Shown here: positions 1 to 6,641 of the stretch, piece after piece
Layout of the letters: every line of letters begins with the position of its first letter
Numbering within the stretch: the stretch's first letter is position 1
Origin: Dehalococcoidia bacterium
Lineage (GTDB): Bacteria; Chloroflexota; Dehalococcoidia; GIF9; AB-539-J10
NCBI GenBank assembly: GCA_030612345.1
Contig: JAUWOB010000053.1
Coordinates: 1-6,698, forward strand
Direction: 5' to 3'
Length of the DNA stretch: 6,698 nucleotides
Notes under the pieces: generated by a model
Seen by the model: the letters and a program-made list of their open reading frames with translations, nothing else
Told to the model about the DNA's origin: nothing
Databases searched by the model: none
Made by a program: the position numbers and the translations under genes

Positions 1-3000
1 CCCTGACCTTCACTAGGCCTTTGATGGTGAGAATGTTGCCCTCCTGCCATAGCCCCTGGGTGCTCTCGTAGAGCCTGGGCCAGGCGATGACCTCGATACC
101 GGCATCCAGGTCTTCAATTGCAGCGACAACAAAGGGGCGCCTGGCTCTGGTGTAGGCCTGACGTACTGAGACCACCATTCCCGCAATTGTCACCGTTTCA
201 TCAACCATATCCATATTGATTTCGCCACAGGAAAGGACGCCTTTCACCCCAGAGGTTTCATCCGCGCGTTCCCTGGCAAGGAAATCGAGGGGCTGGGAGA
301 AGTAGACCCCCAGCAGTTCTCTCTCCCAGACAAGCTTCTGCTTGGTGGCTACCTCCTCCTCTGCGGTTTCGTAATCAATACGGGGGGTGGGAGAGCTTTG
401 CCCCCACAGGTCAAACATGCCAACCTGTCCCGCTTCCTGTGCTCTTTGCCTGCTTTGAGCCAGAGAGATGAGCTTATCCGGGGACTCAAGCAGTGCCTTG
501 CGGCTGCCCAGGGAGTCAAAGGCACCGGCCTTGATCAGGCTTTCTAATACCTTCTTGTTGATGCTGCGCAGGTCGGTGCGATAACAGAAGTCCTCAACGG
601 ACTGAAAATCGCCCCCCGAGTCCCGGCCAGACAAGATATGGTCGATTGGCAGAGAGCCGACGTTCTTAATGGAAGCCAGTCCGAAGCGGATGGCTTCCTC
701 ACCCCCTCCCTCTTCATCTGCTCTCAAGGCAACTGAGGATGAGGGTTCAATTGTGAAGTTAGCGCGGCTCTTGTTAATGTCCGGCGGCAGCACTTTGATG
801 CCCAACCGTCGACATTCAGCAATCGCCGAACGGACCTTATCCATGTTGTCGGCATAAGTGTCGAGCAAGGCGACCATATACTCGATGGGGTAGTTCGCCT
901 TAAGATAGGCAGTGCGGCAGGCAATGAGGGCATAGCAGACGCTGTGGGCCTTGTTGAAAGCGTAACCGGCGAAGGGTTCGATTAAGGAAAAAACCTCCTT
1001 AGCTAGTTCAGGGGATATGCCGTTTCTCTTTGCTCCAGCCATGAAATTGCGCTCCTCTTTCTTCATCACCTCAGGTATCTTCTTGCCCATGGCTTTACGG
1101 AGAATGTCGGCCTGGCCCAGACTGTAGCCGGCCAGGGCTTGAGCGATGAATATTACCTGCTCTTGATAGACGATAACTCCATACGTTTCTTCCAGAATCT
1201 CCTTGAGAATGGGATGAAGATAGTGAATAGGAGCAACACCCTGTTTAGCTCTGATGAAGGTGGGAATCTGTTCCATGGGACCCGGCCGGTACAGTGCCAC
1301 CATGGCGGCGATATCGTTGAAGTTAGTGGGCTTAAGCTCCCTGATATAGCGGCGCATGCCGGCGCCTTCCAGTTGGAAGATGCCTCTGGTTTCGCCTGAG
1401 GCAAGCAACTCAAAGGTCCGGGCATCGTCGAGAGGAATGTGCTGCAAATCCAGGGAGATTCCGCGCTGCCGGGCAATGATCTCTCTGGCCCTGATCAGAA
1501 CGGTCAGATTGGATAGTCCCAGGAAATCCATTTTCAGCAGTCCCAGGCTGGCGATGTTCCCCATATGGAACTGTGTCATGACCCCAACCTGTCGGGAATC
1601 ACCCTTTCCCACCGTTTGTAGTGGCACATATTCGGTTAGGGGCTCACGGGAGATAACCACGCCGGCGGCATGGGTGCTGGCGTGCCTGACCATTCCCTCC
1701 AGTTTCCTGGCCGAGTCAATCAGGTTGCGTATTGCGGGGTCCTGGTGATAAGCATCATACAGCTCGCTCCTCTGTGCCAGAGCTCTATCGAGCGTTATTG
1801 TTAACTCCAGAGGGATGAGTCGGGCTACCCGGTCGACCTGAGCATAAGGCGTGCCTAAAGCCCGCCCCATGTCTCTTATCGCTGCCCTGGCTCCCATGGT
1901 GCCAAAGGTAATGATCTGGGCTACGTGGCCGGAGCCATATTTCTGGTTAACGTAGGCCAGGACTTCGTCACGGCGATCATCCTGAAAATCAAGGTCAATG
2001 TCAGGCAACTCGCGGCGCTCGACATTGAGGAATCGTTCGAACACTAGCGAGTATGCCAGCGGGTCTACGTCAGTGACACCCAGGCAGTAAAGAGCCAGGC
2101 TGGCAGCGGCACTTCCCCGAACACCAAAACAGATGCCCCGCTCCCTGACAAAGGAGATTATGTCCCAGACAACCAGGAAGTAATGGGCGAATTTCGTCTT
2201 CTGGATGACAGCGAGTTCGTGGCCAAGCTGTTCTCTCACTCTTAAGTCGAGCTCCGGATAGCGTCTTTCCAGGCCCTGCCAGCAGAGTTCAGCCAGGAAA
2301 TCATCAGCGTTCCTGCCTTCAGGCAGTTCTAGCTGGGGCAGGTGCAGGGTGGTGAAATCCAGTTCCAGATGACACATATCAGCTATGGCCTGAGTGTTCT
2401 CCACAGCCTGAGGCAGGTCAGCAAATAGCTCTGCCACTTCTGCAGGGCTTTTCAGATAGAAGAAGTCGCCGGCCATCTTCAGCCTCTTTTCATCATTCAC
2501 AGAGGCATTGGTCTGTATACACAGGAGGAGGTCATGGGCCGGAGCGTCCTCCTTATCGACATAATGAACATCAAAGGTCGCTGCCAAAGGTATGTTGAGT
2601 TCGGAGGACAGCGCCACCAGCTCCCGGTTGATCTGCTCCAGTTCAGGCATAGGATGTCTTTGAATCTCCAGGTAATAGTCGCCGAACACTTCTTTGTACC
2701 ACGAGGCTGTCCTACCAAGTTCGTCACTTCGCCCCTCGAGGATGAGCCGTGCCAATTCGCCGTGAGCGCATCCGGAAAGGGCAACAAGCCCTTCGTGATG
2801 AAGCTTGAGAAGCTCCTTATCGACCCTGGGCTTGTAGTAGAACCCCTCGAGGCAACTCTTAGTAACCAGCTGAAGCAAATTGCGGTAGCCCTTCTCATTC
2901 TTGGCCAGCAAGGTGAGATGATGGGGAACCTTGCGGCCTGGCTCTCTACTGCTGCGGTCGGTCTCGGCAACGTAGACTTCACAGCCGATGATCGGTTTTA

Positions 3001-3205
3001 TGCCTGCTTCCTTGGCTGCTACATAGAAATCCACGACGCCATACATGGCACCGTGATCAGTGATAGCAAGGCTGTCCATGCCCAACTCCTTGGCGCGGGC
3101 CACAAGCTGGGGAATGCGACACATGCCATCGAGCAAGCTATACTCGGTGTGGACGTGAAGGTGGGCAAACCTCGTGGCAGGCGAAGTGCGACAATCCTCG
3201 GACAT
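1..3205 (-). CDS. dnaE: DNA polymerase III subunit alpha (DnaE), C-terminus cut by window edge
   Basis: This is the catalytic subunit of the replicative DNA polymerase, acting with the beta clamp and clamp loader. The frame is open for 1068 codons from the ATG at 3205 to the left edge; the family is usually about 1150-1200 residues, so only the C-terminal tail is missing. The PHP domain fills about residues 12-220, with putative metal ligands H17, H19, D26, H51, E76, H96, C146, D212 and H214. The palm carries GVRGSAAAS at 361-369, PDIDLDF at 401-407 (catalytic D404 and D406) and KMDFLGL with D560. Further motifs are ALYRPGPM, VYQEQV and FNKAHS, a tandem HhH near 880-900 (SINKKVLESLIKAGAFD), a clamp-binding motif QVGMF at 927-931, and an OB fold from about 1005. 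An in-frame TAG lies upstream and 3205 is the only ATG ahead of the HxH motif. It is DnaE1-like rather than PolC, having no inserted exonuclease domain. Confidence 0.97.
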   Translation of the reverse strand, partial: MSEDCRTSPATRFAHLHVHTEYSLLDGMCRIPQLVARAKELGMDSLAITDHGAMYGVVDFYVAAKEAGIKPIIGCEVYVAETDRSSREPGRKVPHHLTLLAKNEKGYRNLLQLVTKSCLEGFYYKPRVDKELLKLHHEGLVALSGCAHGELARLILEGRSDELGRTASWYKEVFGDYYLEIQRHPMPELEQINRELVALSSELNIPLAATFDVHYVDKEDAPAHDLLLCIQTNASVNDEKRLKMAGDFFYLKSPAEVAELFADLPQAVENTQAIADMCHLELDFTTLHLPQLELPEGRNADDFLAELCWQGLERRYPELDLRVREQLGHELAVIQKTKFAHYFLVVWDIISFVRERGICFGVRGSAAASLALYCLGVTDVDPLAYSLVFERFLNVERRELPDIDLDFQDDRRDEVLAYVNQKYGSGHVAQIITFGTMGARAAIRDMGRALGTPYAQVDRVARLIPLELTITLDRALAQRSELYDAYHQDPAIRNLIDSARKLEGMVRHASTHAAGVVISREPLTEYVPLQTVGKGDSRQVGVMTQFHMGNIASLGLLKMDFLGLSNLTVLIRAREIIARQRGISLDLQHIPLDDARTFELLASGETRGIFQLEGAGMRRYIRELKPTNFNDIAAMVALYRPGPMEQIPTFIRAKQGVAPIHYLHPILKEILEETYGVIVYQEQVIFIAQALAGYSLGQADILRKAMGKKIPEVMKKEERNFMAGAKRNGISPELAKEVFSLIEPFAGYAFNKAHSVCYALIACRTAYLKANYPIEYMVALLDTYADNMDKVRSAIAECRRLGIKVLPPDINKSRANFTIEPSSSVALRADEEGGGEEAIRFGLASIKNVGSLPIDHILSGRDSGGDFQSVEDFCYRTDLRSINKKVLESLIKAGAFDSLGSRKALLESPDKLISLAQSRQRAQEAGQVGMFDLWGQSSPTPRIDYETAEEEVATKQKLVWERELLGVYFSQPLDFLARERADETSGVKGVLSCGEINMDMVDETVTIAGMVVSVRQAYTRARRPFVVAAIEDLDAGIEVIAWPRLYESTQGLWQEGNILTIKGLVKVR

Positions 3206-3212
3206 CGACCAG

Positions 3213-3241
3213 ATTATAGCATTTGCGCCGACACCACCCAA
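3213..3241 (-). promoter_or_regulatory. Predicted sigma70-type promoter of dnaE, leaderless start
   Basis: Read on the minus strand, TTGGGT (3241-3236) is followed after 17 bp by a perfect TATAAT (3218-3213), with an extended -10 TGC at 3221-3219. Only 7 nt separate the -10 box from the dnaE ATG at 3205, so transcription would begin at about 3206-3205. No Shine-Dalgarno sequence precedes the ATG. Both facts point to a leaderless dnaE mRNA. The -35 box is weak, matching in TTG only, which the extended -10 would offset. The rest of the 137-bp gap to the upstream gene shows no clear terminator. Confidence 0.65.
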
Positions 3242-3342
3242 CGAGGATTTTCCAGATAACAGGGATTTGTCGGCGTTTGACTATATCTCAGAGCAGCGTC
3301 CACCATATCAATATGATCTGTCCCTGCTGTTTCTTGTGTCTC

Positions 3343-3969
3343 TTAGTAAAGGTCACTCAGCATAGGAATTGTAGTCAGCATGACAATAATACCGTAGCTG
3401 AGCAGCACCAGGGCAAGCCTTCTACCGGACGGACGCCTCTTAACGCAGTAGACTACCATGGCCACAATCAACACGCTCTGCGCAATCATGAGAAGATAGT
3501 AACCCGGGGAAAACTCCTCCATCAAGGGATAAGAGAAGACATACCACGGCGACAGATATAGAATCCGCAGCCCGGTGACCTGATCAGGCCACAGGGCTCC
3601 GGTTTTGACCTGGCGTATGTACAACTGCGGATAGCCAAAGAAGAGGTACTGCTCGCCATAGTAGACATCCGGCGTCATAACACTGCCCTGCATCCAAACC
3701 CGCTGGCTTTCCTCCAACTCCAGGCGGCAACTCCTTCTGGTGAAAGCCGTGTCAATCGTGACGACAAAGGTGGCGGCCGGAGCATTGCCCTCGATTTCCT
3801 CGGCCAGGAAGTATCTCAGCTTGCCCTGGAGTGTTTCTCCGAGCTTCTCAGTAAGACGGGCCTTGAAAACATACGGTTCGGGACTGTCAGTAGGGATCAA
3901 ATATACTATCAGCAACGGCAGCCCGACAAACAGCAGGACCAGCATTATGAGTGTGGCCTTAAGTCTCAT
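3343..3969 (-). CDS. Uncharacterised membrane protein with an extracytoplasmic domain and three TM segments
   Basis: I do not recognise this 208-residue protein. A hydrophobic segment at residues 5-26 follows a basic N-terminus (MRLK) and would be a membrane anchor or uncleaved signal. Residues 27-155 form a polar and aromatic region rich in Tyr and Trp, followed by TM helices at about 157-176 and 185-203. The short loop KRRPSGRR between the last two helices is strongly basic, so the positive-inside rule puts the N-terminus and this loop in the cytoplasm and the central domain outside. Two cysteines are visible (C81 in the central domain, C175 in TM2) and there is no catalytic motif I can name. 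The ATG at 3969 is preceded by GAGGT at a 4-nt spacing, which supports this start. It lies 137 bp upstream of dnaE on the same strand, but dnaE has its own promoter, so a shared function is not implied. Confidence 0.75.
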   Translation of the reverse strand: MRLKATLIMLVLLFVGLPLLIVYLIPTDSPEPYVFKARLTEKLGETLQGKLRYFLAEEIEGNAPAATFVVTIDTAFTRRSCRLELEESQRVWMQGSVMTPDVYYGEQYLFFGYPQLYIRQVKTGALWPDQVTGLRILYLSPWYVFSYPLMEEFSPGYYLLMIAQSVLIVAMVVYCVKRRPSGRRLALVLLSYGIIVMLTTIPMLSDLY

Positions 3970-3992
3970 GCTACCTCGTTCTGCAACACGGT

Positions 3993-4021
3993 ATAGTAAT
4001 CCAGAATAATCAGATAATCAA
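3993..4021 (-). promoter_or_regulatory. Candidate promoter of the 208-residue membrane protein gene
   Basis: On the minus strand TTGATT (4021-4016) and TACTAT (3998-3993) are separated by 17 bp; each box matches the sigma70 consensus at four of six positions. Transcription would start near 3986, giving a leader of about 17 nt that contains the GAGGT ribosome binding site before the ATG at 3969. The local sequence is AT-rich compared with its surroundings. This is a consensus match only. Confidence 0.4.
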
Positions 4022-4079
4022 TCGGCGTGTGTGCCTCTGCCATTCTTGTGGGGCATGAATGCACGACACAGCCGCTGAG

Positions 4080-4108
4080 GCCCGGTATGATGGCGAACGA
4101 AACCGGGC
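4080..4108. repeat. Inverted repeat (7-bp arms) in the divergent intergenic region
   Basis: GCCCGGT (4080-4086) and ACCGGGC (4102-4108) are perfect reverse complements separated by 15 bp; at RNA level a G-U pair (4079 with 4109) would extend the stem to 8. It lies in the 229-bp region between the divergently transcribed membrane protein and flavoprotein genes, about 90 bp before the flavoprotein start. It could be a regulator binding site or a leader hairpin, and a 7-bp match could also be chance. Confidence 0.3.
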
Positions 4109-4198
4109 TGAGACGCAAGCTGGAGATGGCTGGTTCCCGTTTTGTGATACACTTGGACAGCCACAGAATACGGTGGTTGCAGAAAGGATCAGTCGCCG

Positions 4199-6142
4199 AT
4201 GATCACAGCGCAATTCAAGAAAGTCTTCGAGCCAACGAGCATAGGTCGGATGCAGTTGAAGAATCGCATAGTTATGCCGCCGATAGGCACCTACTTCGCC
4301 GAAGCAGACGGGCCTGTCGGTCCACGCATGCTGGATTACTATGAGGCCAGGGCTAGAGGTGGAGTGGGACTGATCATTGTCGAAGGGAGCGCTCCCAGCC
4401 TGCAATGCACCATGCCCCGTCAGGCGTCTCTGGGAGACGATAAGCTCATTCCCAGGTGGCGAAAATTGATAGACTCCGTTCATAAGTACAATGCCAGGAT
4501 AGCTATCCAGCTAATGCATGCCACCATGGAGCACCGGGACGGGAAGGTAGTGCAGGTCAGTCCCTCTCCGCTGATAGTACCCGCCAGATATGTGGGCCTC
4601 TCCGGAGAACCTCCGCATGCACTGACTGTGGATGAAATCACCGAAAGGGTACGGTGGTTTGCCTCGGCTGCCCGACGTGCCAGGGAGGCCGGTTTTGATG
4701 GGGTGGAGATTCACGGTGCTCACCAGTACCTTGTGGCCGCCTTTCTCTCTTCAGCGACCAACCAGCGCAAAGATAAATACGGCGGCTCGGTTGAAAACAA
4801 GGCAAGATTTCTGGTGGAGATACTCCGTGCTATCAGAGAAGAGGTAGGGCCGGATTTTCCCGTCTGGGTCAGACTCAATGCGCGGGAATGGGGGGTGGAG
4901 AACGGAATTACCATGGAGGAGACCAGCCAGGTGGTACCGCTGGCGGTGGCGGCGGGCGCTCAGGCCATACACGTCTCCGCGTATGGCGCCGGGCCCTATA
5001 TAACCAGCGCTCCGATTTCAGACACCCCGGGCTTTCTGGTGCCTCTGGCTGAAGAGGTGAAGAAGCTGACCGACGTGCCGGTGATAGCGGTGGGTAGACT
5101 GGACCTTGAGCTTGGCGAGAGGATTCTCCAGGAGGGCAAGGCTGACCTTATAGCCATAGGCAGGCGTCTTATGGCCGACCCGGACTTGCCCAACAAGGCG
5201 GCTGCAGGCAGGCTTGATGAGGTCCTGCCCTGCATAGGCTGTATGGAGTGCATTCAACGACTGGCCTTCGATGAACGCAACAGGGGTGCGGTCTGCGTCG
5301 TCAACCCCGCGATGGGCAGGGAGAGGGAGTATCAGGTTGAGCCCGCGGCCAGGGCCAAGAATGTGGTTGTGGTCGGTGGCGGTCCGGCCGGCATGCAGGC
5401 TGCCCTTGTGGCAGCGCAGAGGGGCCACAAGGTCACCCTGTTTGAAAGGGATGCCAAACTGGGTGGTCAACTGAATATAGCCGCTCTACCTCCGTTCAAG
5501 GGCGATATCTTTGCCTGGACAGACTATCTGGTCAGTCAGCTTGAGAAGGCAGGAGTAGTAGTCAAGCTCAACACGGAAGCCACTGCTGAACTCATCGCTG
5601 AAAAGAATCCGGATGCCGTTGTCATAGCCGCAGGAGGCACTCTGGCCATGCCTGACATACCCGGCATCGATAAGCCAAACGTGGTTACCGCTCAGGATGT
5701 GCTATCAGGCAAGGCCCAAGCCGGGCAGCAAGTGGTCATCATCGGTGGAGGGATGGTTGGCTGTGAGACAGGGCACTATCTGGGGGAACAGGCCAAGACG
5801 GTCACCATCGTAGAAATACTGAAGCGGATGGCCAGCGACATGTTGTTCATGAACAGACGCCGGCTCATGGACGGACTGAGGAGCCAGAACGTAACCCTGC
5901 TGACCAGCGCGACCTGCGAAGAGATCAGGGAGGGCAGTGTTCGTGTAACCACCGCTGATGGTGAGAAGAAAACCATTCAGGCAGAAACAGTCATCATAGC
6001 AGTCGGCTATGAGGCGAATAAGCAGCTGGACAAGACCCTGGAAGGCAAAGTCGCTGAGATATACTGCATAGGCGATGCTGCCCAACCCCGGAGGATACTG
6101 GAAGCCGTCGAGGAAGGATACCGGACCGGGCTGGTCCTATAA
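4199..6142 (+). CDS. FAD/FMN/4Fe-4S oxidoreductase, Old Yellow Enzyme family (2,4-dienoyl-CoA reductase / TMADH type)
   Basis: This is a 647-residue soluble flavoprotein, close to the roughly 670 residues of FadH. In this family NAD(P)H electrons pass through FAD and a 4Fe-4S cluster to FMN, which reduces an activated C=C bond; TMADH runs as a dehydrogenase. The N-terminal TIM barrel (about 7-340) starts with the typical LKNRIVMPP and has HGAHQYL at 172-178, where Y177 aligns with FadH's general-acid Tyr, then KYGGS and IAIGRRLMADP. Cluster ligands are C345, C348, C351 and C366. A GGGPAG dinucleotide fold (G393, G395, G398) binds FAD and a second, GGGMVG (516-521), binds NAD(P)H; CIGDAA near the C-terminus belongs to the FAD domain. 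The ATG at 4199 gives the normal family N-terminus and has AAAGGA at 4183-4188, a rather wide 10-nt spacing. The gene stands alone. Enoate, bile-acid (BaiCD/BaiH) or dienoyl-CoA substrates are all possible, so no symbol is given. Confidence 0.93.
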   Translation: MITAQFKKVFEPTSIGRMQLKNRIVMPPIGTYFAEADGPVGPRMLDYYEARARGGVGLIIVEGSAPSLQCTMPRQASLGDDKLIPRWRKLIDSVHKYNARIAIQLMHATMEHRDGKVVQVSPSPLIVPARYVGLSGEPPHALTVDEITERVRWFASAARRAREAGFDGVEIHGAHQYLVAAFLSSATNQRKDKYGGSVENKARFLVEILRAIREEVGPDFPVWVRLNAREWGVENGITMEETSQVVPLAVAAGAQAIHVSAYGAGPYITSAPISDTPGFLVPLAEEVKKLTDVPVIAVGRLDLELGERILQEGKADLIAIGRRLMADPDLPNKAAAGRLDEVLPCIGCMECIQRLAFDERNRGAVCVVNPAMGREREYQVEPAARAKNVVVVGGGPAGMQAALVAAQRGHKVTLFERDAKLGGQLNIAALPPFKGDIFAWTDYLVSQLEKAGVVVKLNTEATAELIAEKNPDAVVIAAGGTLAMPDIPGIDKPNVVTAQDVLSGKAQAGQQVVIIGGGMVGCETGHYLGEQAKTVTIVEILKRMASDMLFMNRRRLMDGLRSQNVTLLTSATCEEIREGSVRVTTADGEKKTIQAETVIIAVGYEANKQLDKTLEGKVAEIYCIGDAAQPRRILEAVEEGYRTGLVL

Positions 6143-6312
6143 GGGCTTTCACGAGCTGTTCCGGCTTTGCCTCGAGCTATATTAAGGCAGTAAATCTCCT
6201 GGCGCTATAGCTGTTCATGTACACGGGAACCCTCAGCCCTCCGTGTCCCGGATTCCTTCATAGACTGTCGAAAGTGTAGTCCATTCTGGCGGGAAGATGA
6301 GCCCGTGAATTA

Positions 6313-6340
6313 TTGCCAATGGCTCAGGTAATGCTATAAT
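6313..6340 (+). promoter_or_regulatory. Strong predicted sigma70 promoter with extended -10
   Basis: TTGCCA (6313-6318, five of six consensus matches) is separated by 16 bp from a perfect TATAAT (6335-6340), with an extended -10 TGC at 6332-6334. The predicted start site is near 6347. The segment AATGCTATAAT (6330-6340) is identical over 11 bp to the -10 region of dnaE on the other strand. No obvious gene begins just downstream, which makes the transcript's nature the open question. Confidence 0.6.
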
Positions 6341-6361
6341 GGTACTAGTTAGCGAAAGAAC

Positions 6362-6442
6362 ATGAGGTCGGTGGTCAAGTGTATACGTCGGAGATTGGCC
6401 CTAGTTCCCGCAGTGCTCGGCGGAGCACATGTAGACATGTGA
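6362..6442 (+). CDS. Possible 26-residue leader-like small ORF
   Basis: An ATG 15 nt after the predicted start site opens a frame of 26 codons ending in TGA at 6440-6442, with an arginine cluster IRRR at residues 8-11. Only a weak purine stretch (GCGAAAGAAC) precedes the ATG, so a ribosome site is doubtful. The stop codon falls inside the 3' arm of the second of two overlapping hairpins. That geometry resembles an attenuating leader peptide, but no regulated gene follows closely, and the frame may be accidental within a non-coding RNA. Confidence 0.15.
   Translation: MRSVVKCIRRRLALVPAVLGGAHVDM
6413..6441 (+). repeat. Two overlapping, mutually exclusive hairpins
   Basis: GTGCTC (6413-6418) pairs with GAGCAC (6423-6428) around a GGCG loop. 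CACATG (6426-6431) pairs with CATGTG (6436-6441) around a TAGA loop. The two stems share bases 6426-6428, so both cannot form fully at once. No T-run follows, so neither is a standard terminator. Confidence 0.45.
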
Positions 6443-6474
6443 CGTGGGCATCTTTCTACCACAGCATGATCTAT

Positions 6475-6544
6475 CCTCCCCTTCGAAACCAAATCCCATT
6501 GCCCAGCATTGCTGAAATAATGCACTCTCCTTGGAACGGGGAGG
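6475..6544 (+). repeat. Alternative long-range stem CCTCCCC/GGGGAGG
   Basis: CCTCCCC (6475-6481) is the perfect complement of GGGGAGG (6538-6544) and encloses the small hairpin GCATT/AATGC. Its 3' arm overlaps the AGGGCCAAT arm of the longer closing helix at 6542-6544, so it is a competing pairing. It may be a rearrangement of the same RNA or simply coincidental. Confidence 0.25.
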
Positions 6545-6578
6545 GCCAATAGTCTCTGCCGAGCGTGCGGTTGGGCTG

Positions 6579-6597
6579 GCGACAAGTGTTTTGTCGC
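6579..6597 (+). repeat. Short perfect hairpin (7-bp stem, 5-nt loop)
   Basis: GCGACAA (6579-6585) and TTGTCGC (6591-6597) flank the loop GTGTT. It could end the candidate RNA upstream, but AGGACG follows instead of a T-run, so an intrinsic terminator is not supported. Confidence 0.4.
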
Positions 6598-6641
6598 AGG
6601 ACGATGGCGGATATGAGACGGCGAACAGAGCAGAGGCAGCA

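Larger units (their letters stand above)
6347..6597 (+). ncRNA. Candidate structured non-coding RNA (unidentified)
   Basis: The segment starts at the predicted transcription start and can close on itself by long-range pairing. CGGAG (6389-6393) pairs with CTCTG (6554-6558), including one G-U; ATTGGCCCT (6394-6402) pairs perfectly with AGGGCCAAT (6542-6550); and TTCC (6405-6408) pairs with GGAA (6533-6536). These 18 pairs are broken only by a 3-nt bulge and one internal loop. The enclosed 120 nt hold further hairpins (GTGCTC/GAGCAC, CACATG/CATGTG, GCATT/AATGC), and a 7-bp hairpin GCGACAA/TTGTCGC (6579-6597) follows. I find no 6S, tmRNA, SRP or RNase P signature. The ends are estimates, and the helix could instead be the arms of a small inverted-repeat element. 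Confidence 0.3.

Noticed and set aside
2534..3259. A 241-codon open frame on the plus strand
   Set aside because: It lies antisense to the PHP domain of dnaE, whose minus-strand frame is unambiguous, and its translation shows no domain. It is a shadow of dnaE codon structure.
3304..3315. Near-palindrome CATATCAATATG between the membrane protein gene and dnaE
   Set aside because: The arms are only 5 bp and AT-rich, the site is about 100 bp from the dnaE start, and there is no second copy, so chance is likely.
4145..4153. TGATACACT as an extended -10 for the flavoprotein gene
   Set aside because: No -35 box is found at the right distance and the hexamer matches only four of six positions, so no promoter is called.
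4010..4483. A 157-codon minus-strand frame across the flavoprotein start
   Set aside because: It overlaps the conserved N-terminus of the flavoprotein gene and the divergent intergenic region, and has no recognisable motif.
6286..6307. CGGG/CCCG hairpin as a terminator
   Set aside because: The stem is only 4 bp with an 8-nt loop and is followed by mixed sequence rather than a T-run.
6478..6492. TTCGAAACC resembling a tRNA T-loop
   Set aside because: The preceding base is not the G of GTTCGA, no 5-bp T-stem or acceptor stem flanks it, and no anticodon arm is visible upstream.
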